Numbered from the stretch's first letter, positions 34,030 through 42,621 are shown. The stretch is 64,000 bases of DNA from Rubrivivax sp. (GCA_022843905.1 JALHMT010000005.1:62001-126000), one strand, 5' to 3'. Numbers and translations are program-made. The notes: generated by a model not told the origin, from the sequence alone.

Positions 34030-34449
34030 ATGATGCGCAGCTATCCCGTGAACAGCCCGCAGGCCGCAGCCCGAATCGTCGCACTCACGGTGGTCGCCGA
34101 TGGCGACATCGGCGACGCTGAGATCCAGTGGCTCGACCGCCTTGCCGTGCACGAGCAGTTGGGCCTGGCGCGGCATGAGCTGCACGCGCTGCTGGACACC
34201 TTCTGCGAGGATCTGCTGTCCAGCGACCAGTTGAAGTGGGCCGACGCCTGCCCGGTGGACGAGCGCACGCTGGCGGACCTGATGGGTGAAGTCCAGGATC
34301 CCGCGCTGCGGCTGAAGTTGCTGCGCTTGTGTGTCGAAATTGCAGAAGTCGACGCGCAGGTCGACGACGGCGAATCCAGCGTACTGGTCGCCGCCGTCGA
34401 GCATTGGGGCTTGTACCACGAGATGTTTCGGCCGTCGTCTCGGAACTGA
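34030..34449 (+). CDS. TerB-like domain protein (copy 2)
   Basis: This 139-residue paralogue of the 29958-30392 product has IVALTVVADGDIGDAEIQWLDRLAV and CVEIAEVDAQVDDGESSVLVAAVEHWG as the paired acidic helices. GGGAG precedes a double ATG (34030 or 34033). The two copies lie at either end of the stress-type block and in opposite orientation. Function unknown. Confidence 0.7.
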   Translation: MMRSYPVNSPQAAARIVALTVVADGDIGDAEIQWLDRLAVHEQLGLARHELHALLDTFCEDLLSSDQLKWADACPVDERTLADLMGEVQDPALRLKLLRLCVEIAEVDAQVDDGESSVLVAAVEHWGLYHEMFRPSSRN

Positions 34450-34571
34450 CCGGCTCGCCTTGCCTGAGCAATCCGAGTTGTGGGTCTGTGGGCTTTCGGC
34501 GGGCCTGTCGGCAGTGCCCCAGGGAATGCCCATGATCGTGTCGACATCGATGAGGGCTGTTTGAAAGCTGC

Positions 34572-34636
34572 GCCGCGCTGGGCATCGGCATCGCCGTGCA
34601 GGCCGGTATCCGGCCGGCCATCGTGGTCACGCTGGT
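34572..34636 (+). repeat. Partial copy of the VOC gene end (duplicate of 25981-26045)
   Basis: 65 bases match 25981-26045 with only 3 differences, starting GCCGCGCTGGGCATCGGCAT. The corresponding peptide is AALGIGIAVQAG-RPA-VVTLV. It stands alone in the 34450-34840 gap, with no other part of the VOC gene, so it is a displaced fragment. Confidence 0.85.
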
Positions 34637-34669
34637 CTGCGGTTGGCGGGACGGGATGTGGCAAGGGGA

Positions 34670-34790
34670 TATGCCGTGTGTCCAGCGTCGGCCAACCGGC
34701 CGTCAGCAGCCGAGCACCGTGCTCAAGCGCACTGGCCGCGATCCACAAGTCCTGGGTCGGGATCGGCTGGCGCTTTGGCCGCAGGCCTGA
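34670..34790 (-). pseudogene. VapC/PIN-domain C-terminal fragment
   Basis: The minus frame reads PIPTQDLWIAASALEHGARLLTAGWPTLDTR, matching the D-x-x-I-A-A-x-A-x-x-x-G-x-x-L-x-T segment of VapC toxins. The TxDxHF motif is damaged and the N-terminal half is missing. It lies next to the displaced VOC fragment, just as the intact vapC lies next to the intact VOC gene at 26.1 kb, although the two vapC sequences differ. Confidence 0.6.
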
Positions 34791-34840
34791 GAATCACCAG
34801 TGCAGCGCTGTTTGCCGACCCCAACCAGGATGGAGACCCG

Positions 34841-35746
34841 ATGACCGACAGTCCTTTTGCCGGCCCTGGCCGATTCTTCAAGGGCAACCTTCACACGCAC
34901 AGCTCGCTGTCTGACGGCGAACTGCCGCCGCAGGAGGTTTGCCGGCGCTATCGCGACGCCGGCTACGACTTCATCTGCCTGTCGGACCACTTCCTGCCAG
35001 CCTATGGCTTCTCGGTCAGCGACACGCGGCCTTACCGTACCGACACCTTCACCACGATCCTGGGCGCGGAGGTTCATGTGCCAGCCACGCGCCTGGGCGA
35101 GAAGTGGCACCTGCTGGCCAACGGCCTGCCTCTGGACTTCGCACCGCCGCGCGAGGGCGAAGGCGGGCCGGAACTGGCCCGGCGCTGTGCCGACTCGGGG
35201 GCCTTCGTCACCATCGTGCATCCCGAGTGGTATTCGCTCGGCGTCGACGACGCGATGGACATCGATGCGGCGCATGCCGTGGAGGTCTACAACCACACCT
35301 CGGCTGTGCGATCTTCGCGAGGTGGCGGGGCGGCCCTGCTGGACCACTTGCTGGCGCAAGGCCGCCGCGTGAACGCCCTGGCCACGGACGATGCCCACTT
35401 CCTGGTCGACGACGCCTTCGGCGGCTGGGTGATGGTGAAGGCCGAGCGCAACGACCCTGAACTGCTGGTGCAGGCGCTGAAGGCCGGGCGCTACTACTCC
35501 ACGCAAGGCCCCTCGATCGAGGACATCCGTCTTGAAGGCGACGACGTGGTGGTGGATTGTTCGCCTGCGTTCGGCGTCTACCTGCTGGGCAAGGGCTCGA
35601 GGGTTGACCAGAGCGAGCACCGCGGCCAGACCACGGTCCGGCTGAGCGCTGGCCGCATGGGCAAGGGCGGCTTCATGCGCGTGGCGGTGGTCGATGCCCA
35701 GGGCCGCTGCGCCTGGAGCAATCCGTTCTGGCGGCCGGCAGAGTGA
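34841..35746 (+). CDS. PHP-domain phosphoesterase
   Basis: This 301-residue protein has the polymerase-and-histidinol-phosphatase motifs HTHSSLSDGE (residues 18-27), SDHF, GAEVHV, HPEWYSL and ATDDAHF. Related proteins are 3',5'-nucleotide phosphatases or similar metal-dependent phosphatases. A GGAG 8 bases before ATG 34841 marks the start. It appears monocistronic, following the fragment-rich gap. Confidence 0.83.
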   Translation: MTDSPFAGPGRFFKGNLHTHSSLSDGELPPQEVCRRYRDAGYDFICLSDHFLPAYGFSVSDTRPYRTDTFTTILGAEVHVPATRLGEKWHLLANGLPLDFAPPREGEGGPELARRCADSGAFVTIVHPEWYSLGVDDAMDIDAAHAVEVYNHTSAVRSSRGGGAALLDHLLAQGRRVNALATDDAHFLVDDAFGGWVMVKAERNDPELLVQALKAGRYYSTQGPSIEDIRLEGDDVVVDCSPAFGVYLLGKGSRVDQSEHRGQTTVRLSAGRMGKGGFMRVAVVDAQGRCAWSNPFWRPAE

Positions 35747-35879
35747 TCTCGCTGTAGCGATCTTGATCGGCAGGCGGCAAGGCCTGTGGTGCCGGGCGTT
35801 CCGACCTGCTCGTCACGACCCATCGCCTTGTCCGGGAACCCTGAGTTGCCTACCATTGGCGCTCAGCAATAAATGAGCC

Positions 35880-36770
35880 GTGTCCTCCGTGCAAACGTCC
35901 GAGGAGACCTCAGACGCGCGTGTCTGGGTCATCGATCTCACCGCCAGCATGGGCTTGACGGCGCTCCGCGGCATCGTTGCCCAACCTGCTGCGAGCGGTC
36001 CCTGGCGGGGTCTTCCCATGCCGGGCCTGCCGGGCGATGTGAAGCTGGACTGGCACCGCCCGGCGTCCGCGGTCGATCTCCGGACGACCGGGCCCGCACC
36101 GCTCGGGCTGTACATCATCGTCGGGCCCGGTGCTGCCTCGAGCTTGCAGGCCATGCTGCCGGTGCTTGCCGCCACCGCTGCCGAAGAGACGGTCTTCCTG
36201 CTGGCACCCAACGCAGTGATGGAGTCGTTCTTCCTGCGGCGGCACACGACCCGGATGACGGCGGCATCCGAGCCGCTGGTGCTGCAACTGCCGACCAGCG
36301 ATGCGCAGGCCCTGTGGATGATCCTTCTGGAACAGATCGACGGTCTGTTGCGCCGGACCCCCCGCACTCTGCCCCTCACCCAGTCACTCGGTTCAGGAGA
36401 TCCCACCATGACATCCAATCTGAAGCAGTCGATGGAACAGGCCATGAGCATCGAGGGCGCCGTTGCCGTTGCGCTGGTCGATCAACGCAGCGGAATGTGT
36501 CTTGCGCAAGCCGGCGGTGGCATGAACCTCGAACTGGCGGCGGCAGGCAACAGCGAGGTCGTCCGCGCCAAGCTGCGCACCATCGAGGCGCTGGGCCTGC
36601 GCAACTCCATCGAGGACATCCTGATCACGCTGCAGCACCAGTACCACCTGATACGGCTGATCCCCTCGAACCCGGGGCTCTTCCTCTACCTGGCGCTTGA
36701 CCGCCAGCGCGGCAACCTGGCCCTGGCCCGCTACAAGCTCACCGACATCGAGCGCAATCTGAAGGTCTGA
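35880..36770 (+). CDS. Two-part protein: unknown N-terminal region fused to a roadblock/LC7-like domain
   Basis: The frame from GTG 35880 encodes 296 residues. Residues 1-175 are an unrecognised alpha/beta region (VWVIDLTASMGL, LGLYIIVGPGAASSLQ, TVFLLAPNAVMESFF). From residue 177 (ATG 36408) the sequence MTSNLKQSMEQAMSIEGAVAVALVDQRSGMCL...LYLALDRQRGNLALARYKL resembles small roadblock-type dynein-light-chain/GTPase regulators. The internal ATG has a strong AGGAG 9 bases upstream, so a separate 120-residue protein is probably also made, or the two were once separate genes. Function unknown. Confidence 0.5.
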   Translation: MSSVQTSEETSDARVWVIDLTASMGLTALRGIVAQPAASGPWRGLPMPGLPGDVKLDWHRPASAVDLRTTGPAPLGLYIIVGPGAASSLQAMLPVLAATAAEETVFLLAPNAVMESFFLRRHTTRMTAASEPLVLQLPTSDAQALWMILLEQIDGLLRRTPRTLPLTQSLGSGDPTMTSNLKQSMEQAMSIEGAVAVALVDQRSGMCLAQAGGGMNLELAAAGNSEVVRAKLRTIEALGLRNSIEDILITLQHQYHLIRLIPSNPGLFLYLALDRQRGNLALARYKLTDIERNLKV

Positions 36771-36873
36771 GCTTGGGTCGGCTCCCGTGGGCGAAGACGT
36801 GTCCCCCGGCCCGGCAAGCCCGTCCCGACGACGGCGACGCTGAGGCGCCTGCCGCGCGCTGCACCGCCCGAAC

Positions 36874-37422
36874 TCAGGGCAGCACGCGTTGCAGCAGGGA
36901 CATGAGCTGCTCGCGCTCGGCGGCCGTGAGCGGACTCGACAGGCGCTGCTCGTACTCCGCATGGCGCTGGCGCAGCGTCTGCAGGATGGCTCGTCCCGAG
37001 ACGGTGAGCGTCAGCGAATTGCGGCGGCGGTCGCTCGCCACCGCCGTGCGGCGGATGAAGCCCGATGCTTCCAGCGCGTCGATCAGCTTCATCACGCTGG
37101 GCCCTGCCACGTTGAGCCGCCGGGCCAGCATGGTCTGGTCGATGTCGGCTTCGCCGGCAATCACCGACAAGGCCGTCAGCCGCGCAGGCGACAGCTCCAG
37201 CGGCCCCAGCATCTCGAAGAACAGACCGTAGGCATGCACCTGTGCGCGCCGCAGCAGGTAGCCCAGCGAGTCCTGGCGCAGGTCGAAGTGGTCCAGCGGG
37301 TCGACCGGTGGCTGTGCGCGGCGCAGCCTGGGGGTGGCCTTGCGTGCAGGCCGAGCCGCGCGAATGCCCGGGGCAGCCGTCTCGGTGGCGGCATTCTTGG
37401 CGTCGTTCTTGGCGTTGCGCAT
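36874..37422 (-). CDS. MarR-family transcriptional regulator
   Basis: This 182-residue protein has a basic, Ala-rich N-terminal lead of about 40 residues, then the MarR winged helix: LGYLLRRAQVHAYGLFFEMLGPLELSPARLTALSVI, DQTMLARRLNVAGPSVMKLIDALEASGFIRRTAVASDRRRNSLTLT. The RR-x-D-RR-x wing is intact. It is divergent from vanA and probably represses vanAB, responding to an aromatic acid or its CoA ester. The TAAGCC-A-GGCTAA palindrome at 37526-37538 is a candidate binding site. The start is uncertain; no strong ribosome-binding site. Confidence 0.88.
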   Translation of the reverse strand: MRNAKNDAKNAATETAAPGIRAARPARKATPRLRRAQPPVDPLDHFDLRQDSLGYLLRRAQVHAYGLFFEMLGPLELSPARLTALSVIAGEADIDQTMLARRLNVAGPSVMKLIDALEASGFIRRTAVASDRRRNSLTLTVSGRAILQTLRQRHAEYEQRLSSPLTAAEREQLMSLLQRVLP

Positions 37423-37525
37423 CGCATCGATTCTAGGAAAGAGGGCCACCTGGCCTGCCGTCGCGGCGCACTGTCTTGCACGCCGCGGCATGACACCCAG
37501 GGGCAGCGGTGGTTGCCGGAGATAC

Positions 37526-37538
37526 TAAGCCAGGCTAA
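37526..37538. promoter_or_regulatory. Candidate MarR operator upstream of vanA
   Basis: An inverted repeat TAAGCC-A-GGCTAA with one mismatched pair lies 51 bases before the vanA ATG, in the divergent region between the MarR gene and vanA. Confidence 0.4.
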
Positions 37539-37588
37539 CATTCTGCCTTCGGACCGCCTGAACGGTTCCTTGCCATGGAGCGCCGCGC

Positions 37589-38653
37589 ATGTTCCCGAAA
37601 GACACCTGGTACGTCGCCGCGCTGCCGGCCGACATCGACGGCAGGCCGCTGGGTCGCAAGATCTGCGGCCAGCAGATGGTGTTCTTTCGCGGTCCCGAAG
37701 GGCAGGCCACGGCGCTGGAAGATTGGTGTCCGCACCGCGGCGCGCCGCTGTCGCTGGGGCGCGTGGTCGACGGCAAGCTGGTGTGCGGCTACCACGGCCT
37801 GGAGATGGGCTGCGACGGCAAGACCGTGGCCATGCCCGGCCAGCGCGTGCGGGGTTTCGCGCCGATCACTGCCTACCCGGTGGTCGAGCGGCATGGCTTC
37901 GTGTGGGTGTGGCCAGGTGATGCGAGCAAGGCCGACCCGGCCCTGCTGCCCGACCTGCATTGGGCCGACAGGCCCGACTGGGCCTACGGCGGCGGGCTGT
38001 ACCACATCGCCTGCGACTACCGGCTGATGGTCGACAACCTGATGGACCTGACGCACGAGACCTACGTGCATGCCGACAGCATCGGCCAGCCCGAGATCGA
38101 CGAGGCGGCTCCGGTCACCCGGGTCGAGGGCGACCACGTGATCACCAGTCGCGTCATGCACGACATCCCGGCGCCGCCCTTCTGGCGCATGGCGCTGCGC
38201 AGCAACGGCCTGGCCGACGACGTGCCTGTCGACCGCTGGCAGATCTGCCACTTCACGCCGCCCAGCCACGTGATGATCGAGGTCGGCGTGGCGCACGCCG
38301 GGCACGGCGGCATCGACGCACCGGCCGACAGGAAGGCCGGCAGCATCGTGGTCGACTTCATCACCCCGGAGACCGAGCACAGCATCTGGTACTTCTGGGG
38401 CATGGCGCGCAACTTCAGGCCGCAGGACAAGGCCCTGACCGCCCGCATCCGCGAAGGGCAGGGCAAGATCTTCGCCGAAGACCAGCAGATGCTCGAGCTG
38501 CAGCAGCGCAACCACCTGCTGCATCCGACGCGCAAGCTGCTGGGCCTGAACACCGACGCCGGCGGCGTGCAGGCGCGGCGCATCCTGGAACGCCTGGTGG
38601 CTGCGGAGCAGGCCGGGGCGGCAGCAGCGGCCCCGTCCCCGGCGCAGTCATGA
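37589..38653 (+). CDS. vanA: Vanillate O-demethylase oxygenase subunit
   Basis: This 354-residue Rieske oxygenase has C47-P-H49 and C66-GY-H69, followed by the VanA-typical GLEMGCDGKTVAMPGQRV and VWVWPGD, and the iron-binding region DNLMDLTHETYVH. The opening FPKDTWYVAALPADIDGRPLGRKICGQ is very close to known VanA proteins. It removes the methoxyl group of vanillate to give protocatechuate and formaldehyde, with electrons from VanB. It overlaps vanB by ATGA. Confidence 0.93.
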   Translation: MFPKDTWYVAALPADIDGRPLGRKICGQQMVFFRGPEGQATALEDWCPHRGAPLSLGRVVDGKLVCGYHGLEMGCDGKTVAMPGQRVRGFAPITAYPVVERHGFVWVWPGDASKADPALLPDLHWADRPDWAYGGGLYHIACDYRLMVDNLMDLTHETYVHADSIGQPEIDEAAPVTRVEGDHVITSRVMHDIPAPPFWRMALRSNGLADDVPVDRWQICHFTPPSHVMIEVGVAHAGHGGIDAPADRKAGSIVVDFITPETEHSIWYFWGMARNFRPQDKALTARIREGQGKIFAEDQQMLELQQRNHLLHPTRKLLGLNTDAGGVQARRILERLVAAEQAGAAAAAPSPAQS

Positions 38654-39630
38654 GTACGGCCGCCCCGGACTTGCTGCGGGTGCGCGTCTCGCGCAAGCAA
38701 GCGCAGGCCGAAGGCATCAGCAGCTTCGACTTCGTGGCGGCGGACGGCGGGCCGCTGCCCGCCTTCGAGGCCGGCGCGCATGTCGACGTGCACCTGCCGG
38801 GCGGACTGGTGCGACAGTATTCGCTGTGCAACCGCCCCGGTCCGACCGGGCGCTACCAGGTGGCGGTGCTGCGAGAACCGAGGTCGCGCGGTGGTTCGCA
38901 GGCCATGCACGATCGAGTGCACGAAGGCGACCTGCTGTCCATCGGCGCGCCGCGCAACCGCTTTCCGCTGGTGGCGGGGGCGCAGAGCCACCTGCTGATG
39001 GCCGGCGGCATCGGTGTCACGCCCCTGCTGGCCATGGCCGAGGCCCTGCATGCCGGCGGCGAGGCCTTCGAGCTGCACTACGCTGCACGGTCGCTGGCGC
39101 GCACCGCCTTTGCCGGGCCGCTGGCGGCCGCGCCCTACGCCTCGAAGGTGCATCTTCATCTTGACGACGGTCCGCCCGGTCAGCGCCTGGACCTGGCGGC
39201 CTTGCTGGCGGGCCCGCCGCCGCCGGGCAGACACCTGTACGTCTGCGGGCCGCAGGGCTACATCGAAGCCGTGCTCGGCACGGCGAAGTCCGAGGGCTGG
39301 CCCGAAAGCCAACTGCACTGCGAGTACTTCGGCGCCGCGCCTGTGGCAGCGGCGGCCGGCGACGGGCCCTTCGAGGTGCAGGTGGCCAGCAGCGGACGCG
39401 TGGTGGTGGTGCCGGTGGGCACCAGCATCACGCAGGCGCTGTCGGACGCCGGCGTCTTCGTGCCCACGTCCTGCGAGCAGGGCATCTGCGGCACCTGCCT
39501 CACGCGCGTGCTGGGCGGCACACCGGAGCACCGCGACCAGTACCTCACCCCCGAGGAACAGGCCGCCAACGACGTGTGCCTGCCCTGCTGCGCCCGGGCG
39601 CGGACGCCGCGCCTAATTCTGGAGCTGTAG
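38650..39630 (+). CDS. vanB: Vanillate O-demethylase reductase subunit
   Basis: This 326-residue phthalate-dioxygenase-reductase-type protein has a flavin domain with RQYSLCN, an NAD-binding motif MAGGIGVTPLLAMA near residues 117-130 and a C-terminal plant-type 2Fe-2S domain with CEQGICGTC and a later Cys in NDVCLPC. It passes electrons from NADH to VanA. Start ATG 38650 overlaps the vanA stop. Confidence 0.92.
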   Translation: MSTAAPDLLRVRVSRKQAQAEGISSFDFVAADGGPLPAFEAGAHVDVHLPGGLVRQYSLCNRPGPTGRYQVAVLREPRSRGGSQAMHDRVHEGDLLSIGAPRNRFPLVAGAQSHLLMAGGIGVTPLLAMAEALHAGGEAFELHYAARSLARTAFAGPLAAAPYASKVHLHLDDGPPGQRLDLAALLAGPPPPGRHLYVCGPQGYIEAVLGTAKSEGWPESQLHCEYFGAAPVAAAAGDGPFEVQVASSGRVVVVPVGTSITQALSDAGVFVPTSCEQGICGTCLTRVLGGTPEHRDQYLTPEEQAANDVCLPCCARARTPRLILEL

Positions 39631-39667
39631 CGTCGGGAGCCGATGTCGCGCGGGGGCCCTGCGCGGC

Positions 39668-40600
39668 TCAGCAGCAGCCGTCGGCCGGCGGCGTCAGACG
39701 GACATAGCGGCCGAACACCGGGTCATCGTCCAGCCGCAGCAGCCGGATGGCGTTTTCCTTCAGCACCAGCGGCATCACCTCGGGACGGATGCCGGACTTC
39801 TCGGCGTCGGCGATCCAGCGCTCGGGCGTCAGTGCCGGGAAGTCGGAGCCGAACAGCATCTTCTTCTTCAGCAGGCCGTTGGTGTACTTGATGAGGATCT
39901 CGGGGAAGTACTTCGGGCTCCAGCCCGACAGGTCGATCCACACATTGGGCTTGTGGGTGGCCACCGCCAGGGCGTTCTCCTGCCACGGGAAGCTGGGGTG
40001 GGCGATGACGATGGGCATGTCGGGGAAGTCGACCGCCACGTCGTCCAGGAACATCGGGTCGCTGTACTTCAGCCGCACGCCGCCGCCGCCGCGCATGCCC
40101 GCACCCAGCCCTGTCTGGCCGCTGTGGAAGATGGCCGGCAGGCCGGCCTCGGCGATGGCCTCGTAGACGGCGTGGCAGGCGCGGTCGTTGGGGTAGAACT
40201 CCTGCCCCGAGGGGTGGAACTTGAAGCCGCGCACGTGGTGGTCCTTGATGAGCCGGCGCACTTCGCGCGCGCCCATCTTGCCGCGCAGCGGGTCGACGCT
40301 GGCGAAGGGAATCAGCACGTCGGCGTGCTTTGCCGCTTCTTCGGCCACCTCTTCGTTGCTGATGCGCACCTGCCCGTTGGCGCGCTCGGTGTCGACGGTG
40401 AAGATCACCGCGATCATCTTGCGCTGGCGGTAGAAGTCGGCCGTCTGCGCGATGGTCAGGCGCGGCATCTGCTCCTTGAAGTAGGCGGCCATGGCCTTGT
40501 CGAAGGCGTCGGCCACCTCGTCGAAGGCATTGCGCGTGCTGACGGTGGCGTGGGTGTGGATGTCGATGGCGACGATGTCGGCCAGGCGGTCGGCGGTCAT
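39668..40600 (-). CDS. PF04909-type amidohydrolase, possible hydroxyphenyl-beta-ketoacyl-CoA hydrolase
   Basis: This 310-residue TIM-barrel hydrolase has DIHTHA (residues 13-18), GFKFHPSGQ, FHSGQTG, IAHPSFPW and FGSDFP, the metal and catalytic residues of amidohydrolase_2 proteins. Similar proteins lie next to hydroxycinnamoyl-CoA synthetases and have been described as hydrolases of 4-hydroxyphenyl-beta-ketoacyl-CoA in non-lyase side-chain shortening. Adjacency to feruloyl-CoA synthase (4 bases apart, same strand) supports that role here, but a decarboxylase of an aromatic acid is an alternative. Confidence 0.75.
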   Translation of the reverse strand: MTADRLADIVAIDIHTHATVSTRNAFDEVADAFDKAMAAYFKEQMPRLTIAQTADFYRQRKMIAVIFTVDTERANGQVRISNEEVAEEAAKHADVLIPFASVDPLRGKMGAREVRRLIKDHHVRGFKFHPSGQEFYPNDRACHAVYEAIAEAGLPAIFHSGQTGLGAGMRGGGGVRLKYSDPMFLDDVAVDFPDMPIVIAHPSFPWQENALAVATHKPNVWIDLSGWSPKYFPEILIKYTNGLLKKKMLFGSDFPALTPERWIADAEKSGIRPEVMPLVLKENAIRLLRLDDDPVFGRYVRLTPPADGCC

Positions 40601-40603
40601 GGT

Positions 40604-42448
40604 TCAGGCCTTGTTCAGGCGTGCATGCAGCACGTGGGGGTGGTTCAGGTCGGCTGCGGCCGAGGCGTAGAGCGCCTGGACCAGGTCGGCGCGGTGCTTC
40701 AGCACCATGCGCTGGTTCAACGAGCCCTTGTCGGTGAGCTCGCCGCGGGCGGCCGAAGGCGGCTCGGTCATCAGCAGGGCGCGCAGCACGCGGTTGGAAC
40801 TGCCCGTGCCGGTGGCGGCCAGGGCGTCCAGCCAGTGCTGTGCCCAGGCCTGCACGGCGGGGTCGGACGCCGACGAGCCGGGGGCCAGGAAGACGAGCAG
40901 GCCCAGCGAGTCGCGGCCGTCGCCGGTGACCACCACGTCGTGCACGTGCGGCTGGGCACCAGCCATCGCCCGCGCGCGGATCGCGCTCACGCTGACCCAG
41001 GTGCCGCTGATGAGCTTGAAGTCCTCGGCGATGCGGCCGTCGAACCGCAGGCCGCGCGCGCGATCGGCCTCGTCGATGAAGACGGCGGCGTCGCCGCTGC
41101 ACAGGAAGCCTTCGTCGTCGTAGGTCTCCGCGGCCAGTTCGGGCTGCCGCCAGTAGGCCGGCGTGATGCTGGGGCCGCGGTAGCGCACCTCCAGCTTGTC
41201 GCCCACCGGCGCCAGCTTGAGCTCCAGCCCCGGTGCCGGCAGCCCGATGACGCCGGCCTGCCATCCGGGGCGGTGGTGCGACACCGCGAAGGGGGCGGTC
41301 TCCGTCATGCCCAGGCCCATCGTCATGGGCACGCGAAAACCCGTGGTCTGCACCGCCAGGCGGTCGAAGCTGCGGATGACGGCATCGGGCATCGCGGCAC
41401 CGGCGGCGAACACCAGGCGCAGTTCGCGGAAGACGCTGCGTCGCAGCGCTTCGTCGTGCTCCAGGTGCTGCACCAGCACCTCCAGGCCCTTGGGCACCGT
41501 GTAGATGGCGGTGGGCGAGATCTCGCGCAGGTTGGCCACCGTCTCGGCCACGCCGTCGGTGGTGGGCTTGCCCTCGTCGATGTACATCGTGCCGCCGTTG
41601 CGCAGCACCAGGCCCAGGTTCGAATTGCCGCCGGCGGTGTGGTGCCAGGGCAGCCAGTCCACCAGCACCGGCGGCAGCTGTTCAAGGAAGGGATAACACT
41701 GCACGTACATCTGCTGGTTGGCGCAGAGCATGCGGTGTGTGTTGACCACCGCCTTGGGCGCCTTGGTGGAGCCGGAGGTGAAGAGGAACTTGGCCACCGT
41801 GTCGCTGCCGACGCGCGCATGCGCTTCGTCCACCGCTGCGCTGGCGGCGGTGGCCTGCAGCGCGTCGAAGGCCAGCACCCGGTGCGCCGCGCCGGCCGGC
41901 AGGCGGCCACGGCCCAGCAGCACCGGTACGTCGGCCGGCACGGCCTGGGCGATGGCGCGCGCGAAGGCGTCACCGTCGGCGGCGTAGACCAGCCCCGGCG
42001 TCAGCAGCTTCACCGCATGGGCCACGCGCGCCGCCGCGGGGTCGAGCAGCGAGTAAGACGGCGACACCGGTGCCACCGCCACGCCCACGTGCAGCGCCGC
42101 CAGGCTCAGCAGCGCGTGCTCGAAGTCGTTGCCCGACAGGATGACCAGGGGCCGCTCGGCCGACAGCCCCAGGTCGAGCAGGGCCTGCCCCAGGCAGCGC
42201 ACGCGGCGCAGCGTCTGGGCGTAGTCCAGATGCTGCCAGGGGCGACCGGGGGCGCTGCTGCGGCGGGCCAGGAAACTGTGTCCGGGCCGTTCCGTGGCCC
42301 AGCGCAGCAGGTGCTCGGTGAAGCGTTGCGGATAGGGCGCCAGCGGCTGCTGCGCCAGCAGCTTGAAGCCACCGTCGGGCAGCGGCGTGACCCGGGCTTC
42401 GTAAGGCCCGAAGGCGACAGGGCGGTAGGGTGCGGTGTCGGGGTTCAT
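40604..42448 (-). CDS. fcs: Feruloyl-CoA synthase
   Basis: This 614-residue ANL-family ligase has FLFTSGSTKAPKAVVNTHRML near residues 223-243, with GLGMTETAPFA, GFLCSGDAAVF and a C-terminal lysine in ELTDKGSLNQR. The PYEARVTPLPDGGFKL start and the length match the feruloyl-CoA synthase group rather than general fatty acyl ligases. It activates ferulate or coumarate to the CoA thioester. It precedes the amidohydrolase in one transcription unit. A perfect TTCATTAG/CTAATGAA palindrome lies 140 bases upstream. Confidence 0.85.
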   Translation of the reverse strand: MNPDTAPYRPVAFGPYEARVTPLPDGGFKLLAQQPLAPYPQRFTEHLLRWATERPGHSFLARRSSAPGRPWQHLDYAQTLRRVRCLGQALLDLGLSAERPLVILSGNDFEHALLSLAALHVGVAVAPVSPSYSLLDPAAARVAHAVKLLTPGLVYAADGDAFARAIAQAVPADVPVLLGRGRLPAGAAHRVLAFDALQATAASAAVDEAHARVGSDTVAKFLFTSGSTKAPKAVVNTHRMLCANQQMYVQCYPFLEQLPPVLVDWLPWHHTAGGNSNLGLVLRNGGTMYIDEGKPTTDGVAETVANLREISPTAIYTVPKGLEVLVQHLEHDEALRRSVFRELRLVFAAGAAMPDAVIRSFDRLAVQTTGFRVPMTMGLGMTETAPFAVSHHRPGWQAGVIGLPAPGLELKLAPVGDKLEVRYRGPSITPAYWRQPELAAETYDDEGFLCSGDAAVFIDEADRARGLRFDGRIAEDFKLISGTWVSVSAIRARAMAGAQPHVHDVVVTGDGRDSLGLLVFLAPGSSASDPAVQAWAQHWLDALAATGTGSSNRVLRALLMTEPPSAARGELTDKGSLNQRMVLKHRADLVQALYASAAADLNHPHVLHARLNKA

Positions 42449-42587
42449 GTCTCAGCTGCTCCGCTCGACCGGGACCGCGAACCCGCCGATCATCGCTCGG
42501 CCGGTGGCCGCGCGCCAGGGGCAGGGCGCCGGGACCTGTTCATCGGGCGGGGGGGAACCATGGGATATGGCAGTCGTGGATGACCTG

Positions 42588-42608
42588 TTCATTAGTATAG
42601 CTAATGAA
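42588..42608. promoter_or_regulatory. Perfect palindromic operator candidate upstream of feruloyl-CoA synthase
   Basis: 8-bp arms TTCATTAG and CTAATGAA are separated by TATAG. Its size and AT-rich half-sites fit a MarR-family dimer. Hydroxycinnamate-CoA-responsive MarR repressors typically control such ligase genes. It lies 140 bases before the ligase ATG. Confidence 0.55.
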
Positions 42609-42621
42609 TTGGTGGCCGCCG

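Noticed and set aside
39645..39666. GC-rich hairpin between convergent vanB and the amidohydrolase
   Set aside because: The stem has mismatches and there is no T-run, so a terminator call is not supported.
39953..42583. 876-codon plus-strand frame opposite the ferulate genes
   Set aside because: It has low-complexity His/Gly/Val composition and is antisense to feruloyl-CoA synthase and the amidohydrolase; not a real gene.
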